From: Ornithodoros turicata
Taxonomy: Eukaryota > Arthropoda > Arachnida > Ixodida > Argasidae
Assembly (NCBI RefSeq): GCF_037126465.1
Contig: NC_088201.1
Location: 140,308,376-140,372,375, forward strand
Direction of reading: 5' to 3'
DNA length: 64,000 nt
Of this stretch, positions 44,246-54,939 are shown in pieces (position 1 is the first letter of the stretch; every line of letters begins with the position of its first letter). Both the position numbers and the translations under genes were made by a program. The notes under the pieces are model-generated. The model did not search any database. It was not told the DNA's origin and worked only from the letters and a program-made list of their open reading frames with translations.

Positions 44246-45189
44246 CTGGCACCTCCAAGCAGCAAGCGACGCCAACGAAGGTGGAGGCCATAACGAGTGA
44301 GTAATTGCATGCAGCACTCCCTCACTTTGTAAATGTGGGCCCTCTCACCCCACATAATCTAACAATGTTGCTCGACATTCACGAAATTCATAAAAGTAAA
44401 AAAAAAAAAAAAGAATCAGTGAGATCCGGAAGGGTTTATGTTGTATGACATTCTTACAGGAACTCAAAGTGAGCCATTGTTAGGAGAACCTAAAATAGAC
44501 GAGAGATGTGGAAACCATGTGCACCTTGGTAGAATCTCTCAGATGTTCTACGTTGGCCTAAGAAAGCTCAAACATGACAGATAAATCGCAGAAAAGAGCC
44601 GCATTCCCGTGGTTCAGCCAGGGTGTTTTCAGATTAAAGGTTGCACTTGTGAAAACTCGAACAGGTGGTTCTGAAGCTGCCAAATTATTTTGCTGGGTCA
44701 CCTGAGATGATCCAAGCACAGTTTACTCCCCCACGGATCGCGTTCCTAAACTTGTTACAAATAACTGGTACTGAACGATAACATTTGCCGAAGTTTTCCT
44801 GAAATTGCTTTGAACTCAGGAGCCATCAAACTTTCCGGTTATCACGAAAAACTTACTTTGGAATAATTCCTAGGTTACGGCTTCCACTTGCAGATGTAGT
44901 GAAGGGAAAACTATTTTACAGGTGGCATTGTAGAACAGCAGACGGGTGTGATGCACATGACATGAATTAAAATGAATACTACAGGCTGTGTCACCTTTCC
45001 CTTTTGCAGAGCCATATGGGATTCACATCAACAGCCACCCAACGGAAGTCCCAAATGAGATCCGCCTCAAAGCAGTGAGGAAAGTCCTCTCAGATTTTTT
45101 TTTGTTGACACTGCCCCTCAGGGCAAGAGGCGAAAGCCGTTGATAGAATAAAGAAATTGTAGATGTTACATTGATTCATGTGCTGCTCT

Positions 45190-45385
45190 TGATATTGGCA
45201 TCCCAGCATAAGCAGTGACACCAGTGCCAACACTATACATCCCAGTGACACCAGTGCAAAGCACTGTACATCCCAGTGATACCAGTGCCTACACTGTACA
45301 TCCCAGTAAGATCAGTGCCACCACTGTACATCCCAGTAAGACCAGTGACATCACTGGACATGCCAGTAAAACCAGTCTCATAAGC
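45190..45385. repeat. CCAGT subterminal array after BEN copy 2 (unit 1)
   Basis: CATCCCAGTGA(C/T)ACCAGTGCC-like units of about 30 bp are repeated six or so times right after the BEN poly(A) signal. It marks the right end of copy 2. Confidence 0.75.
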
Positions 45386-46930
45386 TAGTCTAATTAGCTA
45401 ATTGAACAAAAAATTTGCCAATGAAAAATAGCGTATCTCGTACTGCTTCGGCTATAACATATACTTGAGCTTTTGATAGGTTGTGCTTCTACGCTATGTT
45501 CTTTGGTGCGTAGAAATACTGGTATGTGACGAGATGTAGCTCTGATGTTCTTCATTATGTATAGAGCGTGAGCTACGAGAAAGAACTTACGATCACTATC
45601 CCCTGCCCAAGCATGGGCGCAAGAAACAAACATCTAGCACACACGGGAGGTCGAAATCTGCTCCGCAGTGCAAGCCCATGTCCTACACTTCGGCACTAAA
45701 AATATACCATTGTCCTCACACTATGTGATGATGACAGACACCACATTCTTCAGTGCGTCGGAACAGACTGAGCCCCCTGCCGATATTATGAAGGAACAAG
45801 ATTAAGCAACTACAGTGTAGACAGTAACCTGGCGCTCCATAACATCATGCACGCTGAACGCAAAACGCAGGGGAAAAAACGCCGGCTCAAAAGCATGGTG
45901 GCGTGACCACATCCAGACTCAATCGGTTTGTCTGGTCACATTAGATTTGAGAAAATTTGGTGCGGCACCGTTTGTTAACGTTGTACGTCCTGTCGTCCTG
46001 ATGTAAAGAGAAGAGAAACAAAAAGTTTGTGTTATTGTTATTCCGTGTTAACGTCGCGAAGCAACAAAAAAAAAAAGAAAGAAAGAAAAAAAATTGGCGT
46101 ATAACAACCACCTAATGCTCGCGTCTTTGTATCCCTTTCGATTTACAATATATTGTACCGCATATATGAAGCACGGCTCCGAGCTGCACCTCGTAACCTC
46201 ACCCGCCATTTTATAAAAACAGATAACTGACTAACTCATGATAACTGACATGGGTCACTAGTTAAACAATGTTTACAGAGCAGTGTTTTCACATAGGAGC
46301 ATATTGAGGACAACGTGGCTCGTCCCATATACACATGGTTTAACATCGCGATGGCAAGTCTACAATCGATATAATCCAAAATTTGCAAATAAGGTTGTAT
46401 TGGTCACTTCACGGTCATTCGTCACTTCACGGACATCCACGATCACTCTCAACTGGCGTTATAAAATATTCACGACCACATGCGGGTTGGGAACGGCCCT
46501 CGAGCAGAAAAATAGGCAAACTTCAGGTCGCACACTAGCATTTAACAACATTTCCTATGTGGATCTGCATCAACAAGCTTGATGCTGTACGTTTTGACCG
46601 ATTCTGCGCATGGTCATCGACTCGAGCGTTCGCTGGTCTTGCCACAATAAACCAGCCATAGTGCAGCCATAGTGTAGCCATAGTGCAGCGACGGACGTCA
46701 GTCATTCCGTACACTTTTGAACATCGATGTGGCTGTGGCAACCGTTCGTTTTATGCACTTCACAGAGTCCTAGTGCATGACGCCGTTTGGAGCTCTCCGA
46801 TCCTCCGTAAAGCCGAGAAGTTTGCAGCCATCGAAAAGTGTCAAGAGCAAGCTGGCTGGCATCTACGTCAATTGAGAGGACTGACCTCGACGTCGAAATG
46901 TACATTGTATATACCATAGATCGGGAAGAT
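45386..46930. other. Unrecognised flank of copy 2 (unit 1)
   Basis: No exon or repeat family recognised. A purine tract (AAAGAAAG type) at 46065-46092 is much shorter in unit 2. The short frames here are conserved in unit 2 only because the DNA is duplicated. Confidence 0.4.
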
Positions 46931-47500
46931 ATCCGTCAAAAATAACTCGTTACAAGTTTAGTTACCGTGTGAAAAATGTAACTGAGTTAATAACGAAGTT
47001 CTTCGGCCTGAAGTGTAACTCGCATTTGCAGAGTTACTTAAAAAAATAACGAGTTACTTCCAAGTTACTTCGGACACAAAATAGCACTACATATGTGCAG
47101 TGCGCGTGAGCAGTTGAGTTAGGCCTTGAGTTACCTGCGAGTGACTGCAACACGCTTAGATCGATTTCGTTGATGTCCAACAGTTCGAACGCTTTGCCTC
47201 ATACTTCATGTGGGCGCACAATGGTTCAGCTTCAGTTGAATGGCAGCGGTTCTTACTTCGTGAATAGAATACTGTCACGGTAATGTCACTCTTCATGGCT
47301 TAAAATGCCACGACAGAACCGGAGAGAAAGCAAGCAAATATGTGGACGTGAGTGAAAAACGAATTAAAAGTAACTTGGAACTTAGTTTAAGTTACTTTGG
47401 CAAAGTTACTTACAAAAGGAACGAGCTCCTCTGAAGGAGTTAAGTTATAAGTTAACGAAAAAAGGAACATAGTTACAGTAACGAGTTACCTGGAACTCTG
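46931..47500. repeat. GTTACTT / AAGTAAC rich repeat (unit 1)
   Basis: Many AGTTACTT, GAGTTAC and GTAACT words lie at both ends of the block around a non-repetitive middle, like the ends of a short DNA transposon. The matching block in unit 2 is 59685-60255 and differs by an indel near 60175. Confidence 0.65.
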
Positions 47501-48650
47501 GTATATACTACGGCCATCATCACCATCATCAAAATAAAGTTATTCTTATGGTTCCTTAGAAACGCGAGCAAAGACTAAGGTCATGTGCACTCAAACATGA
47601 AACTCTTCCCTGGGAAAAGCACCGAGTGGTTCAGGGAAACACTTGCTCGTCCTGTGGTATCGATTCAGATGACACACTGCTTAAAGTCGGTGCCGTTGAA
47701 GTGAAACATCACATCCGTGTCGTGAAAAGTTGCAATGGAATAAACGTTAGACATATATCGAAGGGCGTAGGGAATGCAAACTCATTGTCGAAGACGTCAA
47801 AAGCTGAGTTTAATCCTCTCTGTGAGATTTATCGTATATTTCAGATTCAGATTTATTTTCATCCATACAAGTACAGATGAAGGGATGCCTAAAAAAAACT
47901 GTCTAGCAGCTTGACGCATATTTGAACCAAATTACCGTTCGCAATAGAGTAGTGTATCACCTGTCGCGCTGACGCACCCCGTCCCTAGAGTCCCATCTCA
48001 AAAATGAAGTTGATGAAGTTGATGTTGTCGCCCTTGTTGTCATGGCCGTATCGCAACCACTGATCTCTATGTATAAAGGCTGGATCGCGTATGGGAGAGG
48101 GGCTCGTGGGAGAGAGGTACGCATTCGGGCCGCCATGTTGGTGGGCCCTAAAACGCTGTGTGTGCCCATTGGAAACAATGGGAGGCAACAGAGATTGTGA
48201 GTATTTATTGCGCTACAGGCGTTGATCATTGTTTGTCGTCACGCGATTTTGTAAGGTGCCAGTATAGTGATGTATCCTAACAGTGTTTCGCAGGTGCCCT
48301 GCTCTTCGATTCTTAATAACGTTATGTTTTGCATTCCGAAACTAGACCGTCACTGCAGTGCGGCGCTGGGAATTGTACTACAGCATGTTTCCCAGCCAAT
48401 ATTTCAATAAGAAACGATTTGAGGTTAACAACAACCATGCATATAATATCCTGTGCTGCGTTCTGGACAAAAATTGTTCTGTCACGAACGGTCCGGGAAA
48501 AGATATACTCGCATGACAGAAAGATATCGTTCTGTAGACTCTCAGCCGTTGTTTTAGCCGTGTATGCGTTTAGTATGATTTACATCAAGCATCGCCGCAG
48601 AAAGAGTCTTTTAGTGAACGACATGAGTGCCATGCCTCGCACATATGGAC
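47501..48650. other. Unrecognised stretch; part resembles 51065-51155 inverted
   Basis: The segment 48050-48140 (CACTGATCTC, AAGGCTGGATCGCG, GGGCCGCCATGTTGG) recurs inverted at about 51065-51155, so the pair may be ends of an element or two copies of one repeat. A 124-codon frame at 48329-48703 stays open in unit 2 but shows no family feature. Confidence 0.45.
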
Positions 48651-48654
48651 ACAC

Positions 48655-48720
48655 CGAAGCAGCTCAAATAATTACTTCACGCAATTCGAATTGCGTGAAG
48701 TAATTATTCGAGCTGCTTCG
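48655..48720. repeat. 66-bp near-perfect palindrome (unit 1)
   Basis: CGAAGCAGCTC...TTCGAA...GAGCTGCTTCG: 32 of 33 positions pair across the centre at 48687/48688. The same palindrome is at 61414-61479. Confidence 0.9.
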
Positions 48721-48884
48721 TTCGCGCTCGTTAGAACAGTTAATCAGGTAGTGATGTAAGCTTGATCAATTAAGTTACTTAGGAAGTGGTGACACCTGCT
48801 TGAGACACATGACTTATCTCTTTTTGAAGTACAGCCCTTCTATGTTTGTTTGTTGCTTCCTTCATTTGTTCTGCGTATTTGCAG

Positions 48885-49303
48885 GCGCGGTTGTGCCAAA
48901 CTCCATCCAGCACTGGCTTTGTCATGCTTGTTATGTGGAGCACGTTACAAAAAATGCAGCTCCACGTCTGAAACACCAATCAGTATCATCGTCATCTAAA
49001 AGGGGCACCGTTGTGAGACCAGACACGCTTTCTGGAGATCTTCTATGGCACTTTCCGCAGTTTGCACAATTTTCTTCAGCATCGAAGTCTCTCATAGGAA
49101 CCACTTTCATTAATGACTCCCATCTTACCCTTTTATGTGCAGTGGCCCTCTTGCACTACACACGTATGGTCTGCAAATTGCAACAGAACGATTTGGAGCT
49201 TGAAACAGTTGTGCTTTTGTCATTTTGGACCTCGTGTATCCTGTCTGTGAAGCGTAAACAAAAAAAGTCTAACACGATATGCTTTTGTAAAGAAGATCAC
49301 TGA
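48885..49303 (+). CDS. Possible terminal exon, unrecognised (unit 1)
   Basis: After a TATTTGCAG acceptor an open frame of 139 codons runs to TGA. It starts AVVPNSIQHWLCHACY and contains SLIGTTFINDSHLTLLC and a C-terminal basic stretch (SVKRKQKK). Family not recognised. In unit 2 a 6-bp insertion (TGAATG) brings in a stop codon near the start. No clear AATAAA follows. It could equally be a chance frame. Confidence 0.25.
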
Positions 49304-51235
49304 TGATGAGTAAAGAGAGTATACATTTTTCAAGTTCAACATTTATTTCTTGCGCTTATGCATTTCAGGATACAATGAACGTGCAGGGAGGTCGCAAAAG
49401 ACTACATTTATTGTTTTGTGACCTTCCTACAATGACAATATATATTTTAGGGATGACAATGGACAGGTACACTCTCTAAATTTGTAGCACTCAATTTTAG
49501 GTTGGAATGAGCAATGAATAGCAGCTTCCCTCCTGATATTTTCTCATATATGCTAAATTTTAAATTTAATGTGATCGAATATGTGATAATATAATAATAA
49601 TATATAAGAATATAATATGTGATAAACGAATGTGATCAACAGTAGATGTAAACAACATGAGTAGCCAGAGAAGTGCATTCTTAATAAATAGTTTACTTAT
49701 AGCGTATATGTGCATGCCTATTAACTGAAACAATTATCACAGTTCCCTGACAAGTTTTAATTTCTGAGAGTGTACTGTAGAGGCTGCTTAGATCTACAAC
49801 AGTTCATACAAGGTATTATATACTGTGAATGCCTTTAAAAATCCCATGTGACACATATGCCTTTACTTTCTGGAGGTGCTGTGGTAGTCAAAGTTTGTGG
49901 GCATTACGCAGGTTCTGCACCCATTTCTTGTGTATGTCGAGGCAGCTGTGAAGTAACCTGCATTGATGATGATTATTCCAATTTTTATGGTGCATCGACA
50001 ACAAAGGAAATAATAATAATAATACATCAGAACATTGGTTTGGGTGCAACCAGTTAAAAATGAATATGTTGTTTAATAAATGTATTGGACAAATGTTAAA
50101 ACATCAGTTTAAAACATGGTTTACAATCCCTGTATCTTCTAAAAATTAAAAAGATTAAAAACTATTCTAAAAAGAATATGGGGAACTCTTCTAAAAAGAA
50201 TTATAATATCTAATTATTATATTGCTGGGTGAAGGAGCCTAAAGTGTTAGGTGTGTTTCTGATGTGAACATGTAAGAAAATATGCAAAACTGAGAGAGGC
50301 TAACCACAGTGCGTGCACTGAGGTTGTTCCTTCCTGTAAAGTAGAAGCCAGTGGATGAGGAACGTGATAGTTACCTGTACACCCGGTCGTATCACACAGC
50401 ACAGATTATTCACTGGGTAGCTCTCATGACGAAACCTGTATTGAGAGACCACTTTTGCCTTAAAAACTGCTACAAATAGCACGTCACGCTACAAATTATT
50501 ACTATCGTAACAAGCTGACGATACAGCTCAGACACAAAGGCGTTATTCAAGTCGCGCCACACCACCGTCACGTAGCATTCTGTGTCACAAATCAAACCAA
50601 GGCACAAAACAATACCAATGCATGAAAAAGGGTGACAATCTTGGTCTAATTATGACGTAATACTGAACTTGTGCGCGAAGGTAATTCAAAGAAATGAATG
50701 TGGCACTTGCTTCCGCAGAGAACACCGTGTACCATGCTAGCAAAGTGCTCGCACATATATTGATGACAACACTACCTGTGTAGAGTAACGTGTTCTTTCA
50801 AGCATATTATGCACTCAAACTGTATTTGCCGCCGGGTAAAATGCAAGTGTGCTCGATTGAATGTCGGAAGAGCGATCAAGCAACCTGCATCCAGTGCTCG
50901 TTTTGGGCAAAAAAACACTTCATAGTGGTCAACTAAATGTACAGAATGGACGCCTATTTATTCCTTGATGAAGAGTGACTCAAATGTATAAATTTAGGCC
51001 CTGTAACCTTGCCAGCACGGTTGGTACGACCGTAATTGCAAGAAGTTGCCATGATCGCTGTGGCGACTGTTGTGGGTACAGTAAGATGGCGGCCGGTTTC
51101 TTCACGCTCGCGCTCCCTATCCGCGATCCAGCCTTTTACAATCGAGATCAGTGATCGCAATGATGGGCATGCATTACTTGCTAACGTTTTATTGTGATTC
51201 ATTTTGCATGATAATTATGATACTAGGCACATGTA
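49304..51235. other. AT-rich stretch without recognised genes (unit 1)
   Basis: This includes an ATAATATAATAATAATATAT stretch near 49585-49610, TCTAAAAAGAAT duplications near 50160-50200, and the inverted partner of 48050-48140 at about 51065-51155. No exon is supported. Confidence 0.45.
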
Positions 51236-52804
51236 ACGAGCGTTAGAATGTTATCGCGTTTTCTTTGTGTATTATGTGTAATTTTGTAGTGCTTCCCTTC
51301 CCTCAGAGCAACCCGCGATTTGCGCTCCTGCACGCTATGATTGCAAAATGTATTTGAATGAAAAATTTAGTTCAAGTCGATATGCTTTTCAATCCCGACA
51401 CAATTCACAGAAATAAAATTTGTGAACTTGATAACGATGCTTGTGTATGTTCACGCCGCTTCAACGTATAGAAGACGAAGATGAAGCAGTGCGAGCTCAT
51501 TCCAATGCAAACTTAACATTCAGGGTAAGTTGTCCTGGCCAGTCTGTCTCGTACAAGTTAGTAGTTTGTAGCCAAGATTGTAGGGCGTTGCTTGCTAGTC
51601 TTCGATCCTTGTTGTGAAGGTGCTCATTATTTCATTCCCCGCATCACCACCAGCAATGGGGTAGAGTATCGCCCCAGGCGATGAGCCCCTGAAACCTAAT
51701 ATGCGTAATAGCAAGTTAGGCAATCTGCATGTTTTCGATATACTCACAAACATTAGTCGATGTCAAGTTGTAGTAGGAAGTCTACAAAACCTACTCTATT
51801 TATCTGCATATACCTTCTTCACTCGGTTTATGAGCTTAATTTCTGTCCGTTGCTGTGGTGGCCATAAGCCGTTTTGTGACCAGCCTGCTTCACACTGTTC
51901 AAAGGGACATGGCTGGGACGTGTCACGAACTGTGTAAAACCAGATTCTATATTCATATCACTTTAAGTTTCACCAGCTTCAGTGGATCAGTTAGTAATAT
52001 GTATCGGGTTCGAAACTCGCCGAGTACGAGAGACAAGTTGCTGACACTGCAAACGCTCCCCAAACACGCAGTCTACCGCGAGGTACCCGAAATACCGTGT
52101 GCTGCGTGTTCTGGTGTGAGAGAGCCTTAAATATGCCTAAGTTGTGAAAACAACCTAATGACCGGTGCAGGGGGAGTCAGTGATTAGGGTAGAGGTTGTC
52201 TGGAGACTTAATGCAGCATGGAAGGCTCTTGGAAGCTATATATTTCTGCTGCGTCATATGAACATACTACCTTCAGGCACCGTCACGCAGAATATTTCTT
52301 TTGGGAAGTGGGAATTTACTTTGAAAATTATTTTACAAAATAGCGCGGTAACGGCGGCGACCTCACCCAGCGGCTTCTCGGCTCTGGTGACGTCAAGTAG
52401 CGGAGCTACCATTGGCACAATGTGCTAGTGAAAGCTGAAAACTAAAGAAAAACTGAAAACTGAAAGCAACTGAAAAATAAAGAAGTCCTAAGACAAGCGC
52501 GCCTCAGTTTTCGCGACGCATATGACGTTGCAGACTGCAGTTAAGGAAAGCAAGTTTTCTGATCCGCGAGATTGAAAGTTAGCTTCCGCTCCAGTACTAC
52601 GCGCTGCACTCGTAGTTTTCGTGCCAATGTGTCCCAGGGTTCGTAATCATAATTTCCAGCTCTCCAGACATGTTTGCCTTTTAGTTCTCTCACGCTCCTT
52701 TAAAAGATCCTATTACTGTCGGAGGCGAAATGTTGTAGAATTTTGGCGCAGACTCTAATTCCTGCTAAAACGCGGCAACATTACGTACGTGTTGCACATT
52801 TCAG
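51236..52804. other. Upstream region of the ABCA-like exon
   Basis: Not covered by the visible part of the second duplication unit. A GAAAACTAAAG / GAAAACTGAAAG simple repeat lies at about 52435-52485, just before a GC-richer stretch. No coding exon is recognised. Confidence 0.4.
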
Positions 52805-53102
52805 GTGATGGGTGCCGTAGCACAACTTCTCGTGCTACTCTGGAAGAACATCTACATTCAGACGCTGCGGAGACACCCTTTCTTTACCCTACTTCAACTG
52901 GCAGCCATAATCGGCATGTTCTACATCTACATGTCACAGCTTTCTACGAATCCCCCGATGCCCTTGACGTACATCCCAGCTGTGGTCTACGGCGATTTTT
53001 CTGAAATACCTGTTGGGATGCTTGTGTACGGCCCTAATGACTCATCCCCGTACATGACATTTATCCTTCAGAATGGTTTTCCCGAGGTCTTAAACAGCAC
53101 TG
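52805..53102 (+). CDS. ABCA-family transporter-like first coding exon
   Basis: The exon lies between an ACATTTCAG acceptor and a CTG|GTAAGT donor. Translation from ATG 52808 gives MGAVAQLLVLLWKNIYIQTL, then a hydrophobic helix (FFTLLQLAAIIGMFYIYM), then an outer-face segment with PAVVYGDF and an N-glycosylation-like NSTG. A short cytoplasmic start with LLLWKN followed at once by the first membrane helix and a large loop is typical of ABC transporter subfamily A. It leaves in phase 1, so the gene must continue, yet no further exon is seen before 54052. It may be a real host gene whose other exons lie outside, or a stray fragment. Confidence 0.5.
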
Positions 53103-54051
53103 GTAAGTAATTCTCTTACCGTCATGTCACTGCGTTTCTTTTGTTCAGTATAACTGAAGCGTCTTTTCATGCCAATGCATGAGATAACTGATGTTCTGAA
53201 GCTGGAATACCATAGCCTAAGAAATGAACGATGAAAGGTGAAAGTCACTGAAAAGGGTTCGAGTCCTACAGCTGGCTAACATTTTCAGCAACTTTCATCT
53301 TTCATGCCAATGAATGTTTTTCTCTCGATCGCTATTGAAAAATCCTACAGGAATTCTCACAAGAAACATCTCACAGAATCCTGAGAAAAATTCTGTGGGA
53401 TCATTGAATTCATAGAATTTCTCACCGGATCTCTATGAGGTCTCATCAAGTTTCTCTTAAGGGTTTCTCATAGACATTCTTATAGCTTGTTTCTCACAAG
53501 AATCAGTCCAAATGTTCTTATAAGATTTGCAGGAGACAGTAAAGAAATGATGTTCTACACCAAGTGACAATCTGTGTAATCTGTTCACTCTTTGTTTAAA
53601 TCGTAAAAAATATCGCATGTGCAGAACAAAAGGACTCAGCCTTGTAGCCTTCGGTAGATCTGAGGGTCTCTCATTAAGATATCGTTTATATGCATCATAT
53701 ATGCATTATGTGCATGGGAGAAAAAAAAATGAAAGTAAGAATGTCACAATGTCAATTGTGACAGTACGATGCTACATATGATCTTGTTTGGAAAAGCAGG
53801 CAAAGCATGTGTGTGCGGAAATTGGATGAAGGAGCACACATTTGAGAATACTGGCATATCGTCCAATAAAAATCATAATCTAGGTCAGAAAACCCCAATT
53901 GTGATACACACGCTCAGTTCAGTCTGAATATTAATTTATACTTGCGGGTAATGGTGACTACTGTGCGCGATACTGTGTAGTTATGATAAGGCATATCGCT
54001 GTGAAGAGATCATTATTGCGAGTCATACAGAATTCCAATATAAGAATAATG
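53103..54051. other. Intron-like stretch with a TTCTCACAAGAA repeat
   Basis: From about 53340 to 53530 there are many degenerate copies of a roughly 20-bp word such as TTCTCACAAGAA and TTTCTCATAGA. A B-box-like GGTTCGAGTCC lies near 53256 between two TTTCATGCCAATG words, possibly a small SINE. Nothing else is seen. Confidence 0.5.
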
Positions 54052-54939
54052 AGTTCCTTCATTAGGGTCTTATCCGTTCAGCAGTCGCAAGGGATGAACT
54101 ATTCAACTGCAGAGGACAGGGTACGAATCTCTTTTGACATGTTCGCGATCACTGCTTGCTGCAAATGTTTGAGTTGAACCTGGACAAGGATGTTCGGCTT
54201 CCGACATTACAAATTTCAGTTTTGTGACTTAGTGGAATTCTATTGCTTTAGTGAAAATTTTTAGCAAAACATGGGAGCAAACTGGTGCATTACTTCTTCC
54301 TGTACCTGTTTACTACTCTTTCTGCACAGCTATTCTTCAGAGAACTTTTATGGTACTGTGGTACCACGAAACTGAAATTGGGCAGCTGTGTTTGAAGCAG
54401 TGCATTCTCCATATTAGCATTATGCTTGGCAGTGGTGCTCTCACAGGAGTATAGTGGGTGTGTCGAGGTGATTAACTGTAGTGTGCTAAAATCACACTGT
54501 GGTATTGCAAGGCTCTCACTAACTTCCAGGTAATTAATTTGCTGTAATGTAATTACATGTGATGTAATTCATTGGAATAACTAAACACTCTTGAAAGTGT
54601 GCAACCATAATTGGCACACTTTTTTTTCAGCTTGTACCCTAATTACCCTGCAGATTATTTTTGTGTTCTGGGGGATGGTCAGTGGTGGCGCATTATAGCA
54701 AGATTTTACAGCTCTGGTAATGGCATTGTTTATGTTGACTTGATATTTTTATTTGATATGAATTTTTAGGTTGACCTCGGGAACAACCACTTCATTCCTG
54801 CAATGAAGCTTGCCTTCATTCAGCGACAGGTAACAGACATGAAGGTCATTAAAGACCTGGCTCAGCACTTCTGGACCGTAGGTGAAATTTCGTGTCGAAG
54901 TATTACGGGACAGCCTTCCTGGAGGCCAGGCGTTGCTGG

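Larger units (their letters stand above)
37972..45151 (+). pseudogene. BEND5-like BEN-domain gene, copy 2, interrupted
   Basis: Exons match those of 8908-19678: A 37972-38158 (MHAYVCYVADDVRAIVPVP); B 38666-38766 (KLKSRKLPIP); C 38976-39074; D 39159-39336 (coiled coil ELSKKLHEEQE); linker 41430-41486 (19 codons, phase 1-1); linker 41586-41652; BEN exon 42300-42469 continued at 44250-44296; last exon 45010-45151. Damage: TAA at 39246-39248 in exon D where relatives have Gln or Glu; one base too few or too many in 41586-41652; a 1.8-kb LTR element inside the BEN exon; two extra bases in the T run of the last exon. The two BEN-exon parts plus none of the insert total 217 nt, exactly the intact length. 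TAA lies within AATAAA, as in the near-complete copy. No transposase accompanies this copy. Confidence 0.8.
41584..51235. repeat. Large duplication, unit 1
   Basis: This segment recurs from 54052 to the window end in the same orientation. The offset is 12468 at the start, about 12758 after a deletion in unit 1, and about 12765 near the end. Unit 1 continues past 51235, where the window ends the comparison. Differences are scattered single bases and small indels. If the copies are directly adjacent, the unit is 41584-54051. Confidence 0.95.

Noticed and set aside
47957..48229. Minus-strand 90-codon gene, identical in unit 2
   Set aside because: Identity reflects the recent duplication, and the segment is a dispersed repeat with an inverted relative at 51065-51155.
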